A program made the position numbers and the translations under genes. Below the pieces are notes generated by a model. It saw nothing but the letters and a program-made list of their open reading frames with translations, did no database searches and was not told the origin of the DNA. From NCBI GenBank assembly GCA_036971715.1, contig JAVHJL010000009.1, forward strand, positions 310,001-374,000: 64,000 bases of DNA. The letters are read 5' to 3'. Shown here in pieces: positions 1-11,679 of this stretch (position 1 is the first letter of the stretch; every line of letters begins with the position of its first letter). The DNA is from Arthrobotrys musiformis. Taxonomy: Eukaryota; Ascomycota; Orbiliomycetes; Orbiliales; Orbiliaceae.

Positions 1-101
1 GGCAGCCCAGGACGCCGGATCGACAGGAGAAAGGTTCTTCAGACCGTAGTCAAGTCGCAGTATCTAGAGTTACAGTCCAGCTTCAACCTCAAACCATAAT
101 C

Positions 102-1768
102 ATGAAGTTCACACAATACGCAGGCGTCGCTAGCTTGCTAGTTGGCGCTTCAGTCGCAAAGGAGATGCCCCAGGATCTCGAGCAGCACCGCCGTCTTTTC
201 GCTAACGGCCAGCGACATATGGAGATCATGGCGAGAAAGCATGTAAGTTGAGCATTATCACCTAGATTCGTCCTAGATGTGATGCAGTTGAGCTATTTTC
301 TAACAGGGGTGGGTGTTTTATAGTCATTTTGGGCTACTCAGGAGGCCAAAGGTGTTTACACCGCTGAATATCGAGAGCTAGGCTACACTCAGTGCAAGAA
401 CGGTATTGCTGAGGCCGTTCCCGGCGACAAGAGCAATACCTTCCGATGCGACAACGTATGTATTCAGCCCTTACATGATGCCCATGGGAATAAAGATACT
501 GACACGTCTGAAGCTCGACTTGTATCACTTCATCTCCCACACCGACCTTGGAAGCGCGACCGGACGTGGTTCGTCTTCATGGGGATGGGTCGCCCCAAGC
601 GGCCGCGAGTTCGTCGCAATTGCCCAAGCCGATGGATCTGCCTTCGTTGAGATTACCAAGGAAGGAAAGATGGTCTATCTCGGCCGTCTCCCCCAGCACC
701 ACGAGGCCCAACCCAGCATGTGGCGTGAACTCCGTGGCTACAGGCACTACATGATCATTGGCAGCGAGGCCGAGCACCACGGTATCCAGATTTTTGATAT
801 GCGAAAGGTTTGTGCCTCCACATATTTTGCGTCTCTCAAATTGAATTTGTCTAATATTGGTGAACATCTAGCTTCAAAGCGTCGACCCAAAGAAGCCAAT
901 CGTCTTCGACACCAAGAAGGACATTACCAGCTGGTACAAGGACTTGCCAATTGGCCGAACCCACAACGTCGTTGTTGACGAGAAGAACAAGTACGCCGTC
1001 GCCGTCGGTGCCGTTCCACGTAACCAAGGGTGCAAGGCCGGTTTGATCTTTATCGATCTTACCGATATCTACAACCCAACCAGCCCTGGATGCGCCAGCG
1101 AGGATGGATACGTCCACGACGCCCAGTGCTTGCCATACAAGGGACCCGATAAGAGGTACAAGGGCCGCACCATCTGCTACGGATACAACGAAGATACCCT
1201 CACCATCTACGATGTCACCGACCGCACTAATGCCACCATCATCTCCCGCACCTCCTACGAGGGTGCTTCCTACACCCACCAAGGTTGGGTTCTTGACAAG
1301 AGCTGGCAAGACTACTTGATCATGGATGACGAGTATGACGAAGTCAGGAAAGCCGGACCAGCCAAGGACGGTCGCCCAGTCACTTACATCTGGGACATCA
1401 AGGATCTCCACAACCCCAAGCAGACTGGATACTTCAAGGGTAAGGACCGCTCCATTGACCACAACCAGTACATCGTCGACGGATTGGTTTACCAGAGCAA
1501 CTACGGAAGCGGTCTCCACGTCCTTGATCTTACTTCCATCCCCAAGGACCCAACCGGTGCTGGCGTTCACGAAGTTGCTTTCTTCGATATCTACCCAGAG
1601 GATGACGAAGTTGAAGGTGGCGGTCAGGTTGAGTTCCTCGGCAGCTGGTCTTCTTATGCTATGCTTCCAAGCGGCTACATTCTCATCAACACCATCGAGC
1701 GTGGTGCCTTCATTGTCAAGATGCAGCAAAAGAGCGTCAAGGCCCGAGGCAGCCGACTTGGCTGGTAA
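102..1768 (+). CDS. Secreted LVIVD-repeat protein (choice-of-anchor B type)
   Basis: Four exons: 102-242, 324-455, 514-807 and 872-1768, giving about 487 residues; all joins keep frame and use GT-AG. The N-terminus is a signal peptide (MKFTQYAGVASLLVGASVAK). The body carries repeated beta-propeller-like blocks such as 'VGRLPQHHE', 'GIQIFDMRK', 'LTDIYNPTSPG', 'IWDIKDLHNPKQ' and 'LHVLDLTSI', the LVIVD/choice-of-anchor B pattern found in secreted fungal and bacterial proteins. Family members have no assigned reaction, so extracellular or wall localisation is inferred from the signal peptide. The ATG at 102 is the first one that gives a signal peptide. Upstream sequence is mostly outside the window. 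Confidence 0.85.
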
Positions 1769-2451
1769 ATCAGCAGCCTGCGCGTAGACGCAGATATCCA
1801 GACTAAGCCATGCTAGCAGGTCCCATAACATCGGCGTCTATATATATGGACACCGACCTGCAATTATTTAAAATCAACTAATAAGCTAATGCTGCCCAGT
1901 TTAACTTACAGTAGCTTTGCTCAGATACCACAACTTTTGTTTTCGTTAGATAAAATGATACCCTGTTATACCCTTCAATATGTATATAAAGGCCAAATTT
2001 ACTTTCACCTTTACCACCAAGTACCTACTTGCCCTAGCTATAGACATGAATTGTTTTAAAGGTTTTGCCTCCTAGCCCACGCATTATTTCAACCCGCTTA
2101 CTCAGTTTTCTACAAAATCTAAGGGGCATGCACCCAATATTAACACTTTCCTAGGATCATGCGCGCACATGGCACACGTGCTTACTGCCGGCCGTACCGA
2201 TATACACGGTTTTGTAGGGCTTCCGGCACTAGATCTACGTCGATCAACCTTCGATGTCTCCAACTATCCCCCAACACCGTCATATTTACCTCTATCCGTA
2301 CCTGTGGCCGGTTACAACCGCAGCAGGATTTGGTTTATGAGATAAGCCGCTCGCCTAACTGATCGATGCTCCCCTCCGACTAAAAAATATTCACGCTATT
2401 TTCACCTGAGACCGCTATATTCCTTTGATCGCAATCACGACAGTCCCTAAG
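1769..2451. other. Intergenic, no gene seen
   Basis: AT-rich spacer between two plus-strand genes. A TATA-like stretch (tatataaagg) lies near 1982, about 470 bases before the next start codon, too far to be a confident core promoter. Only short scattered reading frames are present. Confidence 0.5.
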
Positions 2452-3190
2452 ATGGACCGGTTATCAGAATGGTTAGGGAGGCGGCTCCAGGACGTCTACT
2501 CTACGGCGTGGTACCGGACATACGACAGCAGATTCTTGGATACCACTATCGAAGTTTTGGTTATTCCAAAGGGACCGCTTATGAGACCGTACTTCGGGCT
2601 GACTCTCTTAATTGGCGATGTTCTCGGATTACTCCTGAAGTGTGCGATACTTCCATGGCCCGAGGTGTTCTATCTAGATGGATTGATTCTTCAGTGTACT
2701 ATCCTCCGCGTAGCTGGAACTCTCTGCCATGATGTCTACCCGCACCTTCCCAGCGTTGGAACGACGGAGAAGGTTATTTGGTACGCCACGCCAGTACTCT
2801 AAGCTGATATTTAAATTACATACATTCGCTGATTATTGCAGGGCGTTCTTCTCTTCATTAGTGGTATCCGTGTGGTTGCTCCTGACCGGGTTCCTTACAT
2901 GGTGCTGGTTCAAGCGACCATCTCACTTCGACGAACTCGTCAAGCTCGTCGTGCGACGAAGAACCGGAGGCATCGAGACAGTTTATTGGATAAAGAAACC
3001 ACGTCCTGTTATTGAGGATGCAGACAGTGATAGCGAAGATAGTGGAAACATGGACGCTGAACAATGGGGGGTTGATGATTGGAGCGAAGATGGTTTCGAG
3101 TGGGAGGGCGACTGGGATAACGAAATAGAGCCGTTGGATACCAAGAATACGAATTCAATGTTTGCACGCAACGACGAAGTTTGTGATTAA
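2452..3190 (+). CDS. Orphan membrane protein with acidic tail
   Basis: Two exons, 2452-2780 and 2842-3190, joined in frame through a split TGG codon; about 225 residues. Two strongly hydrophobic stretches are visible, at about residues 43-60 and about 112-130 (AFFSSLVVSVWLLLTGFLTW), so it is probably a double-pass membrane protein. The C-terminal third is highly acidic (EDADSDSEDSG followed by many D/E/W). I do not recognise the family. An in-frame TTG at 2425 precedes the chosen ATG but has no support as a start. Confidence 0.5.
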
Positions 3191-4033
3191 TTTAATGGCT
3201 CGGTCGAAAGAACTAATATCGATATTAATATAAGAATAGATTACTTACCGAGTCGGTAGTTCCTGCAGTGCGTACGTGCATGAAACAAAGCAATCCTGGA
3301 TCTAGATCGGTCAAACAAGTTGACACTTGTACCACGATTATTCTTGGTAACGATTTCATTCATTCATTCAGAATAATAAAGCCTCCCCGCCATTGTATCA
3401 AGTTGCTCGATGTTGATACATCTTGAAGAATTCAATTGTATCATCTTGTGAATTAAGAATCATGATAAAGGGGTTCAGCTGTCATGATACCTTCCACTGG
3501 AGTCACAGGGCCAACACAGAAAATTGTGGTATTTTTCGAATCCATATGGTCCTGTCGTCCTGTCCTGCACGCACCGTGGACGGGTTGCTGCCAGAGGACG
3601 TAGCAAGCAAGCTGAGACTTCTTCCTCTTCTTCTCTTCCTCTCCTTCTTCCTCCTCTTCTTCTTCTCTTCAATGCACCTGATCTAGAGATCTCCAGCATC
3701 CATCCATCCTCACATCACTCCCACCTGTCTCGACCATCGTCTTTGCCATCATCTAGGCTTCTTGAACCTCTGCTTCTTCTTCTTCTTCTTCTTCTTCTTC
3801 TTCTTCTTCTTCTTCCTCCATCTTCTGATTTCGCTTTGGCTTTCAAGATCTCATCCTATAGACGGCGGCAGCAGCAGCAGCTATCCTTCTTATTTCTTGT
3901 TGTCGAGGTCCAGCAACCTTGACTTTAGCTCACCAGCTCGTTGTTCTTGCTTCGAGCTCACGCTCACCTTCATCCATCCTCCTCTCTTCTCTCTTCTCTC
4001 TCTCCCTCCCTCCCTCTCTTCCTCTCTGAAAAC
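3191..4033. other. Intergenic with pyrimidine-rich leader
   Basis: No gene seen. It holds a TTC/CTT microsatellite (3769-3813) and a dense CT-rich tract from about 3960 to 4028 ending just before the next ATG, as in many filamentous-fungal core promoters and 5' leaders. Confidence 0.5.
3769..3813. repeat. (TTC)n microsatellite
   Basis: About 14 uninterrupted TTC/CTT triplets in the leader of the gene starting at 4034. The run would code poly-F/S/L in the plus frames but lies upstream of any supported start codon. Confidence 0.85.
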
Positions 4034-5320
4034 ATGAACTACCTTCAGGTTTTCGCTCTCCTCGGGCGAGCCGTTGAGACGGCCGCCCCGTACCTCAGAA
4101 ACGGGCAGTTCCTCGCCATCATGCTCATAGCCATTGGCTATGCAGCGGCTGCCTGCCCACTGCTGGCCTCTGGCCTTTGGTTCATCCTTGCCCCGGCCCT
4201 GAGCATGGCCTTGTAAGTAACCTCCTCCAATCCTCCCAACTAGGACTTGTGGTCAACAGATCGCTGACATTTTAACCTCTGACAGAGCGCTGCTCAAATA
4301 TCTTCCCGCCGTGGGCTTGGCCCATATGTTCTTCGTTCACCCGAAGACATATGACAAACTTGCCGGTGCCACAATTTTCTTTGTGGGGAAGTTGGTCTCC
4401 ATTCTAGGAGACCACTTCCATGGGTAAGCCACCATCCAATCCTTTCCTTCTTTGTTGACTTCTTTCCAGTTCCCTCCTAGACCCATTGCTAATATTTTAT
4501 CGATAGCCTCACCATCGAATGGATGGGAGGCCATCCCGGCCTACTGGACTTCGTGGACCAGGTGTCCAAGATGGGGTTGGGTCAGTGGATCCAGGACTTC
4601 GCAGTCCGGATCGCTGATCCACCCCAGATTGGCAAGCCAACCACACCTGGGGTCCCAAGTCCAGCCAAACCGGTTGGCGACGATACGACCCTCGTCGGTG
4701 GGCTCGAGGCCGACACTGGAGTCTGCGGACCCAACTCGTCAGCTCCGGTCGGAGCGGAGTTAGGGTCCCGCTCTGGTGTCGAGGCCTCGCCCGCCGCCAG
4801 CGCGGAGTTTTCGCCTGGGGAAGCTGGCCCCGTGACTGTGCCCAGGTACAACCTGTACTCCCCAGTACAGGTCTGGTACACACGCGGGAGTCGGTTTCGA
4901 GACCCAGAGACTCCGTGCCCAAGGAGGGTCAGAAAGAAAGCCACCGGGGCCACCAAGAGTCCCATCACGCCGTCAATCCGGGTCCGCAGCGAGCGGTTCC
5001 CCACCCCGCCGCCACAATACCACCACCCGGAACCAACCGTGCGCTTCGCGCTAACACCCGCCCCTCCAGCGGTGGCTGTCCCCACAACCTCACCCGCCAG
5101 CGCAGCCGAAGAGTGCGAGACTCTGGCGGAGCTAGTCGTGACCTCCATTGCGGAGCCGCGACCGGAACGCTCCGTCGTCCAGAGATACGCCTCTGACGCT
5201 GTGCGTCCACCTCCCGGGTTCGAGGAAGTGGCCCCGGGCACGCCGTTCTGGATGAAACCGGCCTTGGCCAAGGAGGTGTGGGCTCCTCGCCGCCAGTCGA
5301 GGTTCGCTCATCTTTGGTGA
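4034..5320 (+). CDS. Orphan membrane protein with proline-rich tail
   Basis: Three exons, 4034-4212, 4286-4423 and 4507-5320, give about 376 residues; both junctions restore frame. The first 60 residues hold a hydrophobic hairpin (FLAIMLIAIGYAAAACPLLA, then GLWFILAPALSMAL). Residues about 61-125 look folded (VGLAHMFFVHPKTYDKLAGA, WMGGHPGLLDFVDQVSKMG). The remaining 250 residues are low-complexity, rich in P, T, S and R. I do not recognise a family. The chosen ATG sits directly after the CT-rich leader. A CT minisatellite begins about 85 bases past the stop. Confidence 0.6.
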
Positions 5321-6100
5321 GCAACTTTGGCTTGGTGGTGGGGAAGGTTCCCCCTCGTTGGCCCGCCGTCCGGGTTACTCTCTCTTCGCGTCCTTCGGGA
5401 CTTTCTCTCCTCCACGCTCTCCTCCTCTCTCTCTCTCTCTCTCTCCTCCTCTCTCTCTCTCTCTCTCTCCTCCTCTCTCTCTCTCTCTCTCTCCTCCTCT
5501 CTCTCTCTCTCTCTCTCCTCCTCTCTCTCTCTCTCTCTCTCCTCCTCCTCTTTTCTTCTTTTATAGTTTAGATAGCGTAGATAGCCTTTTTTATAATCTT
5601 TCTTTGACGTAGGGGCCTAGATTTACGATAGGAGCGTGGCTCCTGGGCTTGCCTTTCGAACGTTGATATTAATATTATTGTTCTTTTCTCTCTTTGACAT
5701 ACCTAATCTTCGTAGATGCTTTATCTGTGATTCACATCAGTCGTTGAATAACGTTTTCTGGGGATGTAGATAGGTCTTATCGATGATGTTTGAGGTCGAC
5801 AACGCGGATTTTGTTGGGAAAAATGCAACAAGGTTGGTTTCCTTGCGGGGATTTGGGGAGTGAAGTTCGATGGTATGTGGATACGGTTTACTTTATATTT
5901 ATTTTTATTACTATTATGGTGATGATTTGGATAGGAATATACACAAAGCTTCTGAGTTTGAAGATGCCGTGAGGGTCAAAAGGCGGTTAATTTACTTCGA
6001 AGGGAGTTAAAAGATCCTTGTCTCCGGCGCATACTCCAAAGCCTAGGTCCCCCGTTCGGCTCAATTTACCAACCCATCCACCATCTTTTCAAAAAACGTT
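5321..6100. other. Convergent intergenic region
   Basis: Lies between the 3' ends of a plus-strand and a minus-strand gene. Apart from the CT minisatellite at 5405-5546, no gene or structured element is seen. Confidence 0.5.
5405..5546. repeat. 24-bp CT minisatellite
   Basis: About five tandem copies of a 24-base unit made of CTCCTC followed by (TC)n. The regular CTCCTC interruptions show the 24-base period. It lies in the presumed 3' UTR of the preceding gene and reads as an 8-residue (LSLSLSLL) repeat in open frames that have no supported start. Confidence 0.85.
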
Positions 6101-7185
6101 CTAAGACGACAAAACACTCTCCATCTCATCGGTACACTCGGACCAAAGTCTTTCGAGAAACTGCTGTTTGCGCTTCAACGCCGCGTGGTAGAGTCCACCC
6201 CCCTCCGTGGCGGAATTTGCGATTTCATCGTTTAAGGCGGTTAGAGCTGCCGGTTCGTCTTTGAGGGATTCGGTGTAGGTTAGAGGTGGGGTTACGGTGA
6301 GGAGATCTGTGGATGTTGGGGGATGGTGTGGGGAGGTTGGTGGTGTTGGGGTTAGGTCTATGAGGATTGCGTCTGGTGGGGTGGTATTATTACTATCGCT
6401 GATGGGTTTGCGAAGGACCGTATCATGGATTTTTGAGGCGGTGAATGCTATTGGTTTGGTCAGTTGTTTCTTTAGAAATCGGTGGAGAGGGGGGGTATAC
6501 CGGTGACAATGGCATCGGTGCTCAGCGGTAGCATTCTGGGAACGGTGTAGCTCTCAGCTAACGTCCTGGAAGCCGGATGAACCGGACGACCGCTCGAAAA
6601 TCGTAACCAAACAGCCGAACCGGCCTCGAGCTGTGTTTGTACGTATCCCGCCAATTTTCTGAGGTAGTCGTACTTCATCGATAATTGCTGGGGACGGATG
6701 ACAACAGGTCTACAATTGCCCCCGCCGAAGGCAATCAACTGCGGGGTATCGATGAACCGCATCGCGAATGAGACTTCCAGGAATCCTTCGGTCGATTTGG
6801 TGCAGTGGATATCAGACGCCCAGGAGGCGATGGAGCGGGAGGACCAGACGAGGGCGTAGGAGCGAACGGCGGGGAGCGGGGTGGTTTTGGTTAGTCTCCC
6901 GCAGGCGAAAACGATGGCTCTGCCGTCTTTGAGGGCGAATTTTAGGATAGGGCATTGTAGGGATTCCCGGTAGATCCAGGAGGGTTGTTGGGGGGTCCAG
7001 GTTTCGATGGAGGTTTTGATTGAGTCTCTGATGAAGACTGCGGGGTTGGTGGTGAGGAGGGGTGGTTTGGATGGGTGGGCGGGGAGACTGGATTTGAGGC
7101 GGTGAGAGGGGGGGGTGGAAGCGGCGAGGCTGGAGCCCGGGCTGGTGACGATATTGTAGCGGATGGTGTTCTCCTTCTCGGACAT
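6101..7185 (-). CDS. Orphan conserved-looking protein
   Basis: Two exons, 7185-6501 and 6447-6101 (minus strand), about 343 residues. The 53-base intron has a GTATAC donor, a CTGAC branch point about 15 bases from the end and an AATAG acceptor. It is phase 1 and gives a smooth join (DAIVT|AFTASKIHDTV). Without it the first frame stops at 6472, so splicing explains an apparent frameshift next to a G7 run. The middle part (about residues 65-215) looks like a compact alpha/beta domain. The C-terminus is proline-rich and then helical (LYHAALKRKQQFLERLWSE). I see no catalytic motif I can name, no signal peptide and no TM segment. Confidence 0.6.
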
Positions 7186-8548
7186 TATTCTGCAGTTATA
7201 TGTTAGATGTTTGCCCTTATAAAATATATAGATGTGAAATATAATGCCATCCAGATTGCATCCTCGTATGTAAAGTATATAATATATATGGGGATTACAA
7301 CTTACGATCTACTGGGTGGGTTCAAAGGTGGACGTACAAAGAAATAGTGGGTAAGAGGGACAGAGAAGGATGGATATAAGATCTAGGGAATTATTTACGA
7401 TTAAGTGCTTGGTGTCTACAGGAAAGCTCCAGTATAGTATTGTATATCAGCAGCTCCCTGAGGAGAGTATCATGGTGTATTTATTATATACTGGCTAGAA
7501 CATTCTATGGGGTTCCTCCCCACACTCCATCACAGCAAACCAAAGATATAGCCCACCACCTAAAGCTTTCTACTTCCATATCTTTGACAATGATCTTCAA
7601 TATCTATATCTATTCTATACAGCTACAAGTCCATGAAGAGACTTATATCGGGGCCAACACACTTTTGGGGGAAACTGCAACATGTGTCCCAATCGGGCTA
7701 GAGCGGTGTGAATGTGCCTAAAAGGGAACCCTGCTGGGGCCTAAAACAGGCGGACTTCGGAGACGGCCCAGCTGCTCCGACAGGCCAATGCAAAAGAGAG
7801 CGCCTACATCGGCCTTGATCTCAATACATTCCAGAGGATGCGCTTGCATGGGCCGGGGAGATGGAGAAGTTGGTGGATTTGATTGGCAAGGGGCTTCGCA
7901 CGTGGGAAAGAGTCATAGCCTACTGGCATCCTTCACCAATTCACTTCAGTCGCAGTCAATTGCACTGGTATCTGGCGTATCGATCAATTGAAGGGTATGT
8001 TGTGTATGTTGTGTATATGGTATAATATATAGTCGAGGGTATCGTGATATGTAGTACCGGTGCCACCAGTACTCCAGTGCCCCAGCACGTGTATACATAT
8101 ACAACACTTATACTTATAGACAGAGGTGTAAATATAGAATGTCGATGTAGAACAGGCATTATTGTGTGTATTGTAGGTGCTGATATAGAAGAAGTGTCAT
8201 TGGCCAATTGGTGAAACCTGTCGACGGAACACGCCAATGCAATTTTTGTGCCGACAAACACACCAACCTCTCCACCATTATTCTCTCTCTCCACCATCTC
8301 CACAATCTGCCCGGCTATATATAACTATCACCATCGCCCTCGCTCTTTTTACTCTTCCTTCTCGTAACGTAACAGTTTTACAATCGTCTACATCGATCAC
8401 AAGGACGGCTTCCTGTCAATCGACTCGACCTAGCTTATAATTGTAATAGCTACCTGGCAATTGATCGCCAACTGTTGGCTCAAGGCTTCTCGTTGTCAAC
8501 TTTCGAAACACCAACAAAGAGTCCTTTCCCTCTATCAAATCTATCAGC
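7186..8548. other. Divergent promoter region
   Basis: Spacer between a minus-strand orphan gene and DAHP synthase. It contains TATATATAA at 8316-8324, about 225 bases before the DAHP synthase ATG, and an AGAGTCAT sequence near 7904 whose complement matches the TGACTC half of a Gcn4/CPC1 site. The latter is weak evidence of amino-acid control. No coding sequence is seen. Confidence 0.45.
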
Positions 8549-9833
8549 ATGCCGTCTCTGTGGAACTCGGGACTCGAAGAGTCTGAAGACGTCAGAGGTG
8601 TGTTCTCTCCACCTTCAATTCAACTGTGCTATTGTAAGGATGATATTTGCTAACGGCTCCGGCCTCGCAGTTGTTGGCTACGACCCCCTCATCCCGCCCC
8701 AGCTTCTCCAACATGAAGTCCCCGCTGTAAGCAAATTACCTAAACCCTCTTCTACCCCTCCAACAACCTGCAACACATGACTAACCTGCGGTTGCGATCG
8801 CGGAATTCAACAGCCCCCGGAGAGCAAAAAGACCGTCATCCAGGGCCGTCGGGACGCCATCAACGCCCTCAACGGCACCTCCGACAAACTACTCGTCATC
8901 GTCGGTCCCTGCTCCATCCACGACCCCGAGACCGCTCTCGAGTACGCCGGCCGTCTCAAGGCTCTCGCCGAAAAGCTCTCCGATGACCTCTCCATCGTCA
9001 TGCGGGCCTACCTCGAGAAACCCCGTACCACCGTCGGATGGAAGGGTCTGATCAATGACCCCGACATCGACGAGACCTTCCAGATCAATAAGGGACTCAG
9101 GGTCAGCCGTAAACTCTTCTGCGACCTCACAGCTCTAGGTGTTCCCATCGCCAGCGAGATGTTGGATACCGTCTCCCCGCAGTATTTGGCAGATCTCCTC
9201 TCCGTCGCAGCCATTGGCGCCAGAACCACCGAGTCGCAGCTCCACCGTGAGCTCGCCTCCGGTGTTTCTTTCCCCGTGGGGTTCAAGAATGGTACCGACG
9301 GTGGGTTGTCGGTGGCTATTGATGCCATCGGCGCTGCCGCCCATCCTCACCACTTCATGGGTGTTACGAAACAGGGATTGGCTGCTATCACGAGGACTAC
9401 CGGTAATCCGGACTGCTTCGTCATCCTCCGTGGAGGCAGGGACGGACCGAATTACTCTGCCGAACATGTTGCGAAGGTCAAGGCCGCTTTGAAGAAGGCG
9501 GGTTTGAGGGAGATCATGATGATTGACTGCTCGCATGGAAACTCGTTGAAGAACCATAAGAACCAGCGTCCTGTTTCTGAGGATATTGCGAACCAGATCA
9601 GAGGTGGTGAGGAGGGTATCGTTGGTGTTATGATTGAGTCGAATATCAACGAAGGAAAGCAGTCGGTTCCCGCCGAGGGACCCAGTGCCCTCAAGAGGGG
9701 TGTCAGCATCACCGACGCCTGCGTTGGGTGGGAGGAAACGGTTGAGATCCTTGAGAACTTGGCTGCTGCCATCAGGGAGAGGAGAGAAAAGCGTCCTCCG
9801 AGTGAAAACAAGGATGTCGACAGCGACGAGTAA
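8549..9833 (+). CDS. 3-deoxy-7-phosphoheptulonate (DAHP) synthase, class I
   Basis: Condenses phosphoenolpyruvate and erythrose-4-phosphate, the first step of the shikimate pathway (cytosol). Exons 8549-8597, 8671-8726 and 8814-9833 give about 374 residues, the normal length for yeast Aro3/Aro4. Visible motifs: VIVGPCSIHDP, MRAYLEKPRTTVGWKGLIND (binding-site signature), GARTTESQLHRELASG, SFPVGFKNGTDG, IDCSHGNS, and GVMIESNINEG with TDACVGWE. Features such as LLQHEVP, FQINKGLRVSR, GGLSVAIDA and IDCSHGNS are closer to the phenylalanine-inhibited Aro3 type, others to Aro4, so I leave the isozyme open. The short first exons match the divergent N-terminus that carries feedback control in this family. 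Confidence 0.95.
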
Positions 9834-10243
9834 AGAAACGAACCGATAAAAAAAAAGTTATTGGCATTTGGTTTTTATTTGTTTGATGTTTTTTTTGGTT
9901 GACGGCCGGGGTGTCGGCTGGTAGATTTCTTTGAATTTTTTTTGAGTATCATCTTTTTAATACTTACTTCGAAAATCTCCTCTCTAATAGCTTTAGACTA
10001 TCTGATCATAAAACGATCCTGAGAGGAGGTTCGGCATCTATACTGTCATGTCATATCATCTCGAGAGATGTTCTAATATCGACTGAGAATAGAATTCCAG
10101 CCTCGCAGGCTTGAGAAAAAAAGTACTATGGCCTCCCAAGATGTGTTAATGTGCAAGTAGATGTTATACACAGAAGAAGAAGCCCTATAATATCTACAAG
10201 AGAATATATGTACAGTACAGGGTTATAAAGCCATCCTGTCATT
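9834..10243. other. Convergent intergenic region
   Basis: Spacer of 410 bases between the DAHP synthase stop and the stop of the minus-strand mL50 gene. It has T-rich runs near 9890-9960, as expected of 3' ends. No gene seen. Confidence 0.5.
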
Positions 10244-11542
10244 TCACTCGAGCTCAACCACGGCGGGTGTGGTCTCAGTCGTCCTCGCCGACTTATCGAT
10301 ACCATTAACACCCCATCCCTTGATCTTCCTCTGCCTCAGCTTGAGCATGCTCCTGGACACCAACTTCCTACCGGTCTTGGTGGTCTTGCCTCGTCCGACG
10401 ATTTCACCCTCCTTCTTGGCCCTGCCGGCCATCATGATGGGGATGGTCTCCAATCGACCGATTGCGCGTTCTTTATCCGTGAACTTGATTTGATGCTGGT
10501 GGATGGCGACGTTGGGGGTTTCGGAGATGGATTCGTTTTCTGCGAGTGCCGGGGCGAGTCTGGTGGAGGTTCCTTGGGCGAGGATGCGGTGGAATTGTTT
10601 TACGAGCTGGCCTGGGGTGGAGATGGAGTCCATTACGGGGTCGGTGAGGGGGATGCCTGTTAGCTGCATGCTCCGTTTCAAGACCTGTATTTCCATTAGC
10701 TTATATTCAAGTAGTGGGAGGTTGTATGTGGATAAAAGTGCTTACGGCGAACTTCAAGCTGGCCCCTCCGAGCGTCATGCTCCTCCACTCATCGCCCTCG
10801 GCCTTGTCGATGCCCTCCACTAGGTCTAAATCCGACTTCAACGGCTGTTTCTGGGAGACGGCGTATTCCTGAATCCGTCTTGCTACATCCGGAGTTCTAA
10901 AGTCGAATTTGTAGTCTTTGCCGTCTGGGGTTTTTGTGATTTGTACTTTGTCGGTGAGGTACTCGGGACCCTTGTAGGTTACGCAGGCCTGCGTGGGTTT
11001 TGATTTTATGAGGGCGAGGGAGTAGGTTTCCACCACCGCGCGGCGGACGGCGGCGGTGATTGCTTCTTGGTTATCCAGGCGGGTTAGGAGGAATCTACAC
11101 CGTCAGCCTCCTATCATCTCATATAATTGAGAGAGAATGAGTAATACCTCCAGATACGATTCTTAGGATCCCACTTCTTCTTCATAAACGCCCCGCGGGT
11201 ACCGACGACGAGCATATCCCTCGCATCGACATCAGGAGCATACGTAGCCTCCTTCTCAAGCCTTTCCTTCTCCTTCTCAGCTGAAGTTCGCAAGTCCTCC
11301 TTCTTGATACGGTCGTATTCGTCTGCTTCTATCCGTGCGATCTCACGACGCTCGCGTTCTTCCGGGGTGAGTTCCTTGTAGGGATCCGCGGGGCCGGCTT
11401 CGCCCCAGATTGCTTTGCGCCATTGCTGGGGGTTTGTGAGGTTATCGTCTTTCCTGGGGGAAGGGGTGGTGTGGATTCTGCGGGTTGCGGGGGTGGAGAG
11501 GTGGGAGGGGAGGAGGCGGGTGAGGCGGGTTAGTCGTTTCAT
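10244..11542 (-). CDS. Mitochondrial large-subunit ribosomal protein mL50
   Basis: Exons 11542-11148, 11094-10746 and 10684-10244 (minus strand), about 394 residues. It begins with a basic, Arg/Ser/Thr-rich presequence (MKRLTRLTRLLPSH...TRRIHTTPS), typical of mitochondrial import. The middle segment (FDFRTPDVARRIQEY ... TLGGASLKFAVLKRSMQLTG) matches the acyl-carrier-like 'Ribosomal subunit 39S/L50' family. The C-terminus is basic (KTTKTGRKLVSRSMLKLRQ), fitting rRNA contact. I start at 11542 because the upstream in-frame ATG at 11686 lies in the neighbouring gene's leader and would bury the presequence. It is divergently transcribed from the CDK11 gene. The family assignment is from memory of the domain pattern. 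Confidence 0.75.
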
Positions 11543-11679
11543 TTTGGGCTGGTTGAAGCTGGAGATAATTGAATGTTGAAGGTTGGAATTTTTTGCGGTG
11601 TTGGATTCGGGCCTTGGTTCGCTTATTTGCAGGCCTGCTTTCCGTCTAAAACTACTTCGATACATTACACGAACAAACG
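11543..11679. promoter_or_regulatory. Shared divergent promoter, mL50/CDK11
   Basis: Only 137 bases separate the two start codons, so both genes must use overlapping promoter or 5' UTR sequence. No clear TATA box is visible. Confidence 0.6.

Noticed and set aside
5278..5571. Open frames coding (LSLSLSLL)n
   Set aside because: They are translations of a CT minisatellite and have no supported start codon.
6472..6506. Apparent frameshift at a G7 run in the minus-strand orphan gene
   Set aside because: A 53-base GT-AG intron (6500-6448) with a CTGAC branch point and correct phase restores the frame, so no mutation is needed.
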